Shown here one piece after another: positions 54,691 to 64,000 of a DNA stretch of 64,000 nucleotides. A program made the translations under genes and the position numbers. The notes under the pieces were generated by a model. It worked only from the letters and a program-made list of their open reading frames with translations. It was not told the origin of the DNA and did not search any database. How positions within the stretch are numbered: position 1 is the first letter of the stretch; each line of letters starts with the position of its first letter. The stretch lies in NCBI GenBank assembly GCA_031213475.1, contig JARUPZ010000005.1, forward strand, positions 11,045,260 through 11,109,259. Direction: 5' to 3'. This DNA is from Nereocystis luetkeana (Eukaryota > Sar > Phaeophyceae > Laminariales > Laminariaceae).

Positions 54691-55359
54691 TCACCAGAGA
54701 TGAAGCGGAGGACGAACTGAAAGACCTGCAGAACGATATCCTTCCTGGCGAGCGCGCGCATCAACCACAACCGACAGCGGATGAATTGCGAAGCCTTGGA
54801 GCCAGTGTGTCATCTTACGATCCGGCTGCCTCTACCAGTATACGGCGGGTGGGCTTGGGCGGTGAGCGGGCACAACCTATGCAACGCGTTTAGAGGAAAG
54901 TTGACAAATAAACTGATTGTTTGCGTGATGGACTCGGCGATGGTGGAGGAGGAGCTGGAGCCAGAGATTCTCAGGCGCTGGGGTCAGGAGGAGGAGGGGG
55001 AGGACGAGGAGGGCAAGGAGAAGGAGGAGGAGGAGGAGGAGGAGGAGGAGGAGGAGGCGGAGGAGGAGGAGGAGGAGGAGGAGGAGGAGGAGGAGGAGGG
55101 GGAGGAGGGGGAGGAGGAGGATGAGGATGAAGAGGAGGAAGAGAAAGAGAAGAATGAAGAAGAGGAGGAGGAAGAGGGGGAGGAGGAGGAGGAGGACGGG
55201 AATGGGGGAGGCGAGGCGGAGGTGGACAAGGAGACCGGGGAAGCGTTTTACTTTTTTAACATGTCGCCGGCAACAAAAACACGGTGTCAGCAGGTGAAAC
55301 GTAATCCCCTGTCCGGCTCACGAACACCTATATACCTGGTACAGCAGATTTACTTCTGA
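54691..55359 (+). CDS. Acidic low-complexity frame with possible degenerate WW segment
   Basis: 54688-54850 reads ITRDEAEDELKDLQNDILPG and continues to a GTGGGC donor-like site. The next frame (54781-55359) is dominated by a GGA/GAG run (54985-55200) giving poly-glutamate. It then reads EVDKETGEAFYFFNMSPATK, which resembles the middle of a WW domain but lacks the first tryptophan. A real but decayed or multi-exon gene is possible. The glutamate run alone proves nothing. Confidence 0.25.
54985..55200. repeat. (GGA/GAG)n purine microsatellite
   Basis: Long imperfect GGAGGA/GAGGAG tract with occasional GAT, AAG and GCG. All three forward frames are open (Glu, Gly, Arg), as expected of the repeat. 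Confidence 0.95.
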
Positions 55360-55501
55360 CTATGTTGTCTGCACGCGCTTTCAAGTCGATTGCAGCAGGG
55401 TGAACATATCTCCTCTCTATCGCTCTGTGCAGTTTAGACTTGCTTGCCGAAATGGAGGGTTGGCGAAGATGCAGTCACCTGTCGTCTGACCTATCGACCA
55501 G

Positions 55502-57420
55502 CTGAAGTTCTTGTCGAACACGCGCCTGGTAGGGTTTATCTTTCCGACAGTCTACGCACACGCCAACCATGTGTACATCGCCTCACAGGGTGTGCCACAC
55601 CGACCCTCGTGCAAGAAGCACGGATGGAAGACCGTGGAAGACGGGCAGGAAATAACTGGTAGGAGAACCGTTTGTTGGACGGCCCCTGTGGAATGGCAAG
55701 AAGATGCACTCGAAAGTGTGAACCCTGTACAGGATAGCGAACTCAGGTCGATGGATTAGCGGCTGACGCTGGAGCTGGTAAATTGGTCCCCGTTCTCAGG
55801 TGATCAGCAAGGGGTGGGCGCAAAGTCGCCATGTTTCGGGCGTGACAGAGGAGAGGTGGATGATCGGCACTAGACACACCCGCACGCTCTGCCACCTTGA
55901 CCATGACTAGTTGATTGTGGGTGAATATGTACCGGTGTGCTGCATGGTGTCCCGTGTGACTGCTGCAGCTATGATACCAAGGACGATATCGTTCTGTACG
56001 GGCTTTTTAATATCGGGTATCCTGTAATTTATGCAGGTACCATCCTCCCGGCTTCAGGGTTTTTGTGCATAGGCCCGGGTGCGGGAGTGGAAGGGCGAGT
56101 GCGTCGAGATGTAACGCCGAGTCGTCGAATTGAAGGAGCCCTCCTACAAGTTCACGTCGTACGACCTGGGCGTCACGCAGATGTACAGTGAACATTTCAC
56201 ATGGATCAGAGCGAGGAACCTGGTGGTCGTGTGCACTAACAAGACGGCCGTGACCCTCGATCTGGCACTCTTGCTAAAGAGCTTGATTGCTTCAGGCAAG
56301 GTTTATCGAGAAATGCTGTAATCATTGTACAGTACTAAGCATGAAGCGGCCGTGTTCAGAACTGACCGCGCACGCCGCCCACGATTTTGTTCGTTGTTAT
56401 TCAGGATCGAGCCCCCACTCCATGATGAAGCTGTTGAAAGAAATGAAGGGTGTGCAGAACACGCTCGCGCAGACGGTGTACTATGGTTTTCAAGCATTTC
56501 TCAAGAAGAGCGAAGACTGAACTATGAATATATTATATTTGAAGTGGCCGTTTCTCGCGGTTGTCGCTGAAGCATTGCGTGGCCTGCCCACGGCTGTCCG
56601 CACAGACTGACCGAGAGGGGGCGAAGAACACTTCGCCACGCTGCCATGAAGTAGTCACGAACGAGTTTGACTGGAGGTGCTGCGTCATCGCATTGAGGAA
56701 CCAGAGCCTGATTCCAGACTATGGCCACTTCGACCTACAGCTGTGCGACCAACTCTATGACGTCGTTAGTGGGCTGGGTCTGGCCGAAATAAGTCCTTTT
56801 CGATTTTGCTGCTTGACAATTCGTCATGGAATACCAGGTAGAGCACAGCGTCATGCAAGAACAAGTTCGATTGTTGCCATGCCTCAGTGCATTTTGCGTG
56901 CTTTACCTATCAAATGAGACGCGCTTCAGAATCTGTCAGAAATGCGCATCCGTAGCTGCTGACTGGAAAGTGGAGTTTCCAATTTCAAGTATGTGCACTG
57001 ACCAGAGAACACCTGGCAACCGGCTTACGGCCGTGCTGCCTATACTGTCGCGCATTCGATTCAGTTGAACTTCCACCGCTAAACAATGTCATGGTCTAGG
57101 TTTTGCCTGGACACCGTTGGACTGTCGTGGACCGTGATCGTTTTGTGCGGAATGGGTTACACTTCCCCCTGGCTGCTGTAGTGAAAACTCTCCGCAACGA
57201 CTCCTCATCTGCTGACGGGTAACGGCACCTCTTGTCCGCTCAGTGGTGATAAGGGGGGGGGGCGCATCCGTGCTCTTGACGACTCCGGCAGGTGAATACT
57301 TCGCCCGCATGCTTGGACTGTGTGAAGAAACAAGGTTGACAATTCTTAGCACGGCTAGTGACGTCGAGTTGTTTTTGCAGTATACTGGCTGTCGCGATCA
57401 GTTCCCTCACATCACTTTTT
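55502..57420 (+). CDS. Series of coding-like plus-strand segments, unidentified gene or gene remnant
   Basis: At least five segments read like normal protein in succession: LSNTRLVGFIFPTVYAHANH (55502-55658, CAG acceptor, CTG|GTAGGA donor), KFTSYDLGVTQMYSEHFTWI (56128-56321), LLKEMKGVQNTLAQTVYYGF (56341-56520), NEFDWRCCVIALRNQSLIPD (56645-56790) and AGEYFARMLGLCEETRLTIL (57280-57415). Frames change between them and stops occur in the gaps, so this is either a multi-exon gene or a decayed one. No family is recognised. A 27-base poly-T follows at 57417. Confidence 0.35.
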
Positions 57421-57539
57421 TTTTTTTTTTTTTTTTTTTTTTTCTCATCCCATTCATTATCTTCGCCCATCTTCTTCTCTCTCTCCTTCCAACTCGTAAC
57501 TCAGATCCGGGGTCACATACCAGGCTCTTCTCCCCCCTT

Positions 57540-58040
57540 CCCGCTACGGCACTGCCCATGCTTAACGACGCGGCCTTTATTGGCTTGGACCAGATGCGAA
57601 GAAGTTCCTCGAGGGCGATGCCAAGAATGTGCTCGTGTGGGAAAATCTCCGAAGCAAGAACAAAGGACTACGTCGAACTCATGGAGATACTTCGAAGCGG
57701 TCCGGACCGACCTTTTGACGATGTGGCGACTATCGACCCACCTGGCGCGCTCCCACCCTTGCCGCAGAGCGACGCCAGCACCAGTATCAACGGGTGGGTC
57801 GCTGCAGAGCCCCTTGATGCACCTTACTCGGCAGGCCTGTGTTCTTCATGTGGCAGCACGCTTGCAAGCATTTGTTCCTCACCTGGCAGGGAAGGAGGTG
57901 TGGCATCTGCACAAACGTCCGGTGGAGCGGCTGGGGATGCCAAAACGGGTGGTGGTGCTGAAGAGGAAGCGTGCCAGGTGTCCTACACGCAAGTAAGATC
58001 TGCTGCTGCTGCTAACGTACAGCCAACCTCAATAGGCGGC
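57540..58040 (+). other. Further coding-like stretch after the poly-T run
   Basis: Alternative frames read FLEGDAKNVLVWENLRSKNK (about 57605) and TKDYVELMEILRSGPDRPFD (57660). They overlap in different frames, so at most one is real. Confidence 0.25.
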
Positions 58041-58089
58041 TTCGTTGGCAACGTCGACCAACACCGAGGGACGGGTTTGGGGGGAGTTG

Positions 58090-58640
58090 CACCAGGCGTT
58101 GTGGAAGTCGCCGGATCGGGTGTAAGGCGGTTAACACCCAGTGTAAGGGGGACGACGCTGGGTGTCGCACGAGTGGTACCTGGTGTCGGATCGACGGGTG
58201 TGAGCGAGGTTGCTCAGGGTGCGGGGGGGTTACACCTCGTGGGTGGGAGATGGTCCCGAGTGTAAGGAGACCAATACCTGCTGTGGGATCGGCAGGTGTG
58301 GGTCAAGCGGTGTAGGCCGCATGGAGAGTGGCAGTCGGTGTCAGGGGGCTCTAACAGGGTCTTGGAGGACTCGTACCGACACCTGGTGTCGGGGGGCTCT
58401 TTGCGGGGTTTGGAGGACTCGTACCGGCACATGGTGTGAGGGGACTCTTACCAGGCATTGGAGGAGTCGGACCGGCCCCTGGTGCCGGGGGCCTCTTACC
58501 GGGTGTTGGAGGACTCGTACCGTCACCTGGTGTCGGGAGACTCTTACCTGATTTTGGAGGACTCCTACCGGAACTTGGTGTCGGGGGACTCCTACCTGGT
58601 TTTGGAGGACTCGTGTCGGGTTTGGGGGGATCCTGGCAAG
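58090..58640. repeat. 48-bp minisatellite
   Basis: Units of 48 bases with TTGGAGGACTCGTACCG and CCTGGTGTCGGGGGxCTCTT run clearly from 58363 to 58625. Degenerate GGTGTxGGG units extend back to about 58090. The unit length keeps all frames open (Gly/Leu/Pro-rich or Trp/Arg-rich). Confidence 0.85.
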
Positions 58641-59755
58641 GTCCTGGATCAGCTGGGCTGAGGAGAGTAGAAGCCCAAAATAAGAATAATACTCGACCGC
58701 GAACAAGCAACGAAAGACAAAAGAGGTGCCCGGCGAAAAAGCCTTCGAAGGAATGAGACGAACTTGCTAGGGGACGCACGTACGACCTCTGTCTCGTGTA
58801 TGCCGGATATTGCGAACTTTTTAGGAAGGAATAATAGCTTCATAACCTAAGCCCCTGCAAAATGCAATGCGCTAAGGTAGTGACGCCCGTGTCGATCTTC
58901 AATACTTGCTCGGTTAGTCCCGTCCCTGCTTTGCGTTTTTTTTTGCTTGTTTTGCTTTTTTTCAGTTCGACTGTTTTTTCGTTTGCGATTCGTTTATAAT
59001 AGTTGTGCATTGGATTTTTGTAGGGTTAGGAAAATATAGGTGAGCGGGTGCGTTGGCTGGGGTGGGTTGGTTGTTTGATGGGTGAGTGGATGGGTTGGTT
59101 ATGGTTGGGCCCGTGGGACGTATCAGCCGTTCCCACCTCCGGCCCCCCTGGCGTTGCAGCAGTCATACTATGCGTTAATACCGCTGGATATGTATTTTGT
59201 GTACGAACCTAGACTATTGATATTTCACTATGGTAAATGGTCCACTACTGCTGTAGTCGTTCTAGTGGACGTGTCATACGTCTAGCTGTTTTGCATTACA
59301 TGGACCAGCTGCTCGTCATTTTCTCTGCGTCTCAAGGGGGGGCGGTATGAAATGTACCAGGTAACGTACAACCTAACACTCTGCATGATACGATCGTACC
59401 AGCAACCGATAACATTTTTCGTTCACCCGAGAGTCGCACATGCAGTGGTATATACCACGCGACTGTTTAGACTGAATCCCACACTAAATCCAAGTGCGTA
59501 ACTACCTTGCTACAACTGTGGACATAATTTTAAGGACTGTTTGATATTTAATTTAATACCGTGGCGGTCACTGCTGATTCGTCCAAAGAGGTACCAGGTA
59601 ACACGTTCCCTCTTTTTGTTTTCGTGGCTACATTCCCTAGGTATTCCTAGGTCCCTCTGCTGCCGACATTCCAGATTTTTCTGTCTGTCTGTCTGTCTGA
59701 CCGTCTTCAAAAGGAAACTCCAACCCTCGCAAAGTCTGGTCCCAAACCGCCCACG
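58641..59755. other. No recognised gene
   Basis: It contains GGTTGGTTGTTTGATGGGTG-type G/T-rich short repeats (59045-59110) and a (TCTG)n run at 59683-59699. Confidence 0.4.
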
Positions 59756-59763
59756 ACGTTGAC

Positions 59764-60057
59764 GTGCATACCTCGCGAATCGACAGCGGACACGCATACA
59801 AGCAGTCTGGGCCAACGTTCGGGTACAACGGAGCCTTGTGTCGTGAGCTACGCATCCCAGCCCTCGCGCTTGTCGACAATCGCTTCTATCAGAGTTGGTA
59901 CGAGCAGCGAAATATTTCGCAAGTTGTCGACAGCGCATCGATCGTAACAAAATTGAGATCACCTTGTAGGATCATGGGTCGCTCAGTGGTATTGACCAAC
60001 GGCGTTAATGAGGTCTTTGCTCACCGCTTGCAAACGGCCGTGCAAGGTCGCTTCTGA
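59764..60057 (+). CDS. Coding-like frame, unidentified
   Basis: A 97-codon frame from ATG reads SGHAYKQSGPTFGYNGALCR, ALALVDNRFYQSWYEQRNIS and ends VNEVFAHRLQTAVQGRF before TGA. The composition is protein-like. No family is recognised, and it may be a single exon or a fragment. Confidence 0.3.
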   Translation: MHTSRIDSGHAYKQSGPTFGYNGALCRELRIPALALVDNRFYQSWYEQRNISQVVDSASIVTKLRSPCRIMGRSVVLTNGVNEVFAHRLQTAVQGRF

Positions 60058-60825
60058 CTGCGAGGTCTTGACCTCATGGGGGTTTGTCATATATTTTGGG
60101 GAGTTTCACGGTAGGGTCGCTTCCTGATGTGCAGCAAATCAACATCCTTATCGCACGGTTATTGCGTCACTGGGAATAAATACAGCAGCAGCACTTCTCG
60201 AGGGTGTGCAAGGTCCGAGAACAACAATATTCCTCCGCGAGCATGCCCCCACAGCAGCGCCAAGCAACATCACACAAGCCATCACACGAACCACAGATGA
60301 GAGTAGGCGTGACCGGATGGCACAAGCAGCGGTACTTCTGCGCTAGCTCAGCTAGATGTAGTTGCTTTGAGAACACGCCTTACCCCGTGCGATACGACAA
60401 CAAGTTGCTGCTCGATCGAAAAGACTTGCACGGATGAAAGCCCACCATACGTCTGAGCAGCGCGAGACGGACGCACGCGCTCAAAGGAAGGAGGATTGCT
60501 GCTGACGCAAGGTGTGTGGTTGTGCCGAGGGCCATCCAAACCACCCAGTGTAGCTGTACTACAGTAGTGGTATCACCGATGGGAGACTGACCTAATGGAG
60601 TGCCATCACCTCGCCTCCAGGACGGATACAACGGAGGAGTCGTCTATACACCAGACCAGGTGTCTGCTATTGCTGTAGTTTCGTGTTGTTGTGCAAGGGG
60701 GGCTATGAATACGGAGTATGTACGTCGACCTCGACCTCATGGTGCGCTACTACCTGAGCAGGATGGGTCCTTATTATCTGTACCATACAATGTTGGCCTA
60801 TTTTTTTGTATTGGTACCTTCCCCC

Positions 60826-60868
<43 letters not shown>

Positions 60869-61800
60869 GTAGCTGTGTACGTGGTTTTGTTTTAGAGCAG
60901 TACCTATACCTGGTACTACTACTGCTGTACAGCTGGAATATTACCCGTTACCGTTCTGAGCGGAAAAATAGGTAGAATGTAAGCATTAATATGTATACGA
61001 AAAACATATCATATTTCCGCACAGAGCGGTATCTACAGCTGCAGCCCTAGCCCTCTAACCGCTCTAGAAATAGTGCAACACCAGGCAGTATGTATGTTTT
61101 CAGCGCTGAACCCACGCCAGTCGTCGCAGGTGTCGAGGTGGGGCGAGGGGTGGGAGCAAGCGTGCACGATGGGTGAATCCCAAACGGCGACAGAGAGCTA
61201 GGGCCCATTGGTGTGAACGCGAAGGCCGGCGTTTTCTATGGAGAGGATAGGGAGGAAATTTTGATTCAGGTGAGCAACACTGGCGGTGAAGTAGTCACCG
61301 GCACGTTTTCGTCGCCGTTTAGGCGCACGTTGTCTCAAGCTTCGAGGCTGAATTAGCAGTTTGAGTGTACCCCAACCTCTCGCTTGTGCTTGGACGACCG
61401 CGTACATTCCTTCGGGTCCGCCGGCAGTGTGTGCGTCGAGCAGTGTGCGGTACAAGCCCGAGTCGTCGCAAACTGGTTCCTACGCTTACTCGATACAAAT
61501 CAAACCAATCCACCCACACCTCCAGCAGTGCAGTCGTACTGCAGTGACAGCTTTTATGGCCCCCCTCCTTGCCGGGGGCCGGTGTACGTATATACCTACA
61601 CCACCGACGTTCCGATATTCGCTCATGCTTTGATTTGTGTGTGCGGAGCACCGGAATCCCAACCCACCTGTGCAGCAGTACTACAGGAGTGGTATCACCG
61701 CTGCCACGTACGTCAATGCTTGCGTCGAACTGCAATCAAACCGTGTGTCATCTTTGTCGCGTGTAAGAACCTTAGTTGTTGAGTCTGCACATATTTCAAC
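60058..61800. other. Mixed stretch with a (CAG)n run and one possible exon
   Basis: (CAG)n lies at 60827-60866. 61203-61279 reads GVNAKAGVFYGEDREEILIQ followed by a GTGAGC donor, which is exon-like but isolated. GTACGTATATACCTACACCA near 61581 is related to 63340. Confidence 0.35.
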
Positions 61801-61807
61801 AGATGGG

Positions 61808-62230
61808 GTCTGTATGATCTAGATCTTGCATACATGTTTGCCCGCGTATGATCTGTATGACCTGCTTGATGTGCACATGTTTGCCATATATATATATATA
61901 TACATAAAATCTGCGAGATCTAGATCATGTATGCCTGGAGGTATATGTATGATCTAAATCTTACACGCATGTTTCGGTGGGTGGGATCAGCATGATCTAG
62001 ATAATTCAAACATGTTTCGCCTGGTGGGATCTGCAGATCTGCGCGATCTGCGCATGTTTCAGAAGGTAGGATCTCTATGATTTGCCTGAACTGCAAATGT
62101 TTGCCGGATATGATCTGTGTGATCTGCGTAATCTGCACATGTTTCGCCGGGTGGGATCTGTATGATCTAGATCTTGTGCCCTATTTTCACGTATCTGTGA
62201 AAAAGGATGTAGATGGTCTAGATCGTGATC
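61808..62230. repeat. Degenerate satellite with GATCTAGATC core
   Basis: Units of about 55-65 bases carry CATGTTTxxCCGGGTGGGAT and CTGTATGATCTAGATC. GATCTAGATC is a perfect palindrome. An (AT)n run is embedded at 61887-61902. Confidence 0.8.
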
Positions 62231-62325
62231 TGTCCTAGGTATGGAACTATGAACCAGGCAGCCTGCTCTCGCGTTACGCGTTTCGATCAGGCTGTTTTTC
62301 CTTGGAAAACAAGAACACTCGCTGC

Positions 62326-62900
62326 AACCAGAAGCAGCAGCAGCAGCAAGACACACCAGACGAGGGTCAGCATCGCTGTCTGCTCGGCTTGTCAATCCAA
62401 CCCTTGAAATGTTTGTATATGTACTCGAGTTTGGTTTGTACCCGTTATTTCCTAGTTCCCCACTTCGAAATTCGTCATATTTTTAAGACGAAAATTCTCT
62501 ATATATGTAGACATGTATCTCCAACCGAGCTTCTGGAAGCAGGTGCCACCACTACTGCTGTACAACATCTTCAGCAGAGCTTCTCCTGTTTCGCCGTCCC
62601 CTCATCAGGCGGAGGGTGGGCCTGACAATCACGCCCGCAGCATGTCTCAGGGGCACGGCCCGAACGTTGCTGTGGACAAGTATAGAGTTCGTACGAGTAA
62701 AGTAGAGTTGGGTTTCGTCAGGTAAATCCTAACAAACGAAAACCGTTAGGACAGGTGCCACAGCTACTGCTGCTGTACGATGTCTGCAGCAGATATTCTC
62801 CTCCTGCTCCATCCCCTGATCAGTAAGAGGGCGGGCCTGACAACACCACCTGCAGCATTGTTTGGGGGCCTACGAGTACTCGTAGAGTTGGTTTCGTTAG
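62326..62900 (+). repeat. AGGTGCCAC repeat family, further copies
   Basis: Copies at 62330-62700 and 62750-62895 share AGCAGGTGCCACCACTACTG, CTCATCAG..GGGCCTGACAA and CGGCCCGAACGTTGCTGTGG with 37.6-38.4 kb. Confidence 0.75.
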
Positions 62901-63039
62901 TCAGAACTATAAAAACAAATCCGTTTGATACTTTGCGACTCACAACCGCACCAACGAAAAGGTTTCGTTAGTGTGTGTGCCTGTCGGGACTGACGTACGT
63001 GCCGTGTGCATTGAGCGCTGCTGCTGCGAAAAGGTGTTC

Positions 63040-63720
63040 CGAACGCCCTGTATTACCTACCCGTACTTTGGCGTCGTCCACGCTGACCCCCCGCCCATGC
63101 TGCAACGCTATGTGGCGACCATCCCATCTACCTCTCCACCCAAACCACCCATATGTTCTACTTTAATGTCACATTTTTGGTATCTATGTCGTGATAAAAC
63201 GACGAAGGTGTAGTACTCGTAGCCATTTTCGTTTGAGTTACTGTACTATTCCACCGGCGTTCCGATGCTTACTGCAGTACTAGTGGTATGACAGCCAACC
63301 GCTGCCACGCCGGCGGGCCCGGCATACGTATATACGCACACCACCGACGTTCGGGTGCTCACTCATGCTTTGAGGTGTGTATATTGACCCCCGATTCTTG
63401 CTTCAACGCTATCTAGCAAAGGCCAACCCACCTCTCCACTCAAACCACCCATACCCCGAGCACACTTTATCTTGAACGAGTCCGCCCACTTACTCGCCGA
63501 CGTTCCGATGCTTACGCATGCTCTGGGTTATGGTTACTGATCACAAGCCCATGCTGCAACGCTTTATGGCTGAAACCCGACTCACCTGTCCACCCAAACC
63601 ACCCACACCCCCAATCCGCCCTTTGATCCCCCGACGTCCCGATGGTTCTTGCTGTTCTAGTGGTACGACCGTTGCTACGCCACGTTCAGAGACTTCTTCC
63701 TATACTAGTGATATTCGTAT
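63040..63720. repeat. Degenerate tandem repeat with CCGACGTTCCGATGCTTAC
   Basis: Segments with CCCATGCTGCAACGCT, CTCCACCCAAACCACCCA and CCGACGTTC(C/G)G recur about every 220 bases (63090, 63390, 63550), and a related segment lies at 61600. Confidence 0.65.
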
Positions 63721-63760
63721 GAATTGCTGTTCATAAGCCCTCGTACAATTCCAGATTCTT

Positions 63761-63928
63761 ATGGTTTCCACTCGACTGCCCGTCTACTGGCTTCTTATCT
63801 TTGCTATTGTGGGTCTTGCAGGAGTCGCCGCCAATGTGTACCCTGTTTTCCCATCGTCAAGTCAGCTACTACTCTTGTGGCGTGTGACCATCCTTTGGGC
63901 GTGGTCGACGGGGGTACTCTCACTGTGA
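63761..63928 (+). CDS. Short frame with signal-peptide-like start at the window edge
   Basis: A 55-codon frame begins VSTRLPVYWLLIFAIVGLAG after Met, an N-terminal hydrophobic segment with small residues (GVAA) as a possible cleavage site. It then becomes moderately hydrophobic to a TGA. It could be the first exon of a secreted or membrane protein continuing right of the window, or a short chance frame. Confidence 0.25.
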   Translation: MVSTRLPVYWLLIFAIVGLAGVAANVYPVFPSSSQLLLLWRVTILWAWSTGVLSL

Positions 63929-64000
63929 TAGGGAGGCTCGCCGGCATCCTACCATCACGGACATCACCTCTTTCGAGTGCTACAATTGCGACCGCTCAGC

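Noticed and set aside
54984..55229. Poly-Ser, poly-Gly and poly-Glu frames on both strands
   Set aside because: All come from the GGA/GAG run; being open in every frame is expected of the repeat.

Overview
The window reads as nuclear DNA of a eukaryote with large, repeat-filled introns. The best guess is a multicellular or large-genome alga of the stramenopile type (brown-alga-like). That guess rests on a plant/protist-type ZIFL transporter, GT-AG introns of 0.4 to 19 kb, many CAG/CTG and polypyrimidine simple repeats, and mixed copia, LINE, SINE and TIR elements. The lineage is an inference. There are no operons, ribosome binding sites, CRISPR arrays or viral genes.

The one confidently recognised host gene lies on the minus strand and covers about half the window (33991 down to 2931). 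Nine exons can be joined by splice sites and reading phase into a 12-helix major facilitator of the zinc-induced-facilitator-like (ZIFL, DHA1) class. Exon 2 carries MFS motif A, exon 4 carries the antiporter motif C (G-x3-GP-x2-GG), and exon 9 carries the INN...RG..NG signature. The protein has an acidic central loop and ends in four tandem 18-residue repeats. Only the exon 6/7 junction (helix 7) is unresolved. Intron 1 (14773-33750, about 19 kb) is a dump of mobile DNA.

Layout. 1-2.9 kb: region beyond the transporter's 3' end, with a palindrome-based degenerate satellite. 2.9-14.8 kb: exons 9 to 2, with a tRNA-derived SINE in intron 3. 14.8-33.75 kb: intron 1, with two decayed LINE copies, a 441-bp (ACT)n tract, satellites, an inverted TIR element, a LINE 3' end split by a 1.16-kb insertion, and a TTAA-flanked MITE. 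33.75-34.0 kb: exon 1. 34-42 kb: dispersed repeat modules, a 0.65-kb direct repeat, two more MITEs and two more SINE copies. 42.3-45.3 kb: decayed Ty1/copia element. 45.8-47.6 kb: decayed LINE on the minus strand, split by a 0.67-kb insertion. 47.7-48.8 kb: cluster of inverted repeat modules. 48.9-49.7 kb: 845-bp TIR element. 51.3-53.0 kb: second, unrelated copia remnant. 53-64 kb: coding-like fragments I cannot assign, an acidic low-complexity tract, and several minisatellites.

Apart from the transporter, nearly all recognisable content is mobile DNA. The insertions are nested in a readable order: MITE into SINE, MITE into the R1 repeat module, R1 into a minisatellite, and other elements into LINEs. 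No complete, intact mobile element was found. If anything here is undescribed, it is most likely the non-autonomous repeat families: the tRNA-SINE, the TTAA MITE, the R1 module with microsatellite tails, and the 845-bp TIR element.
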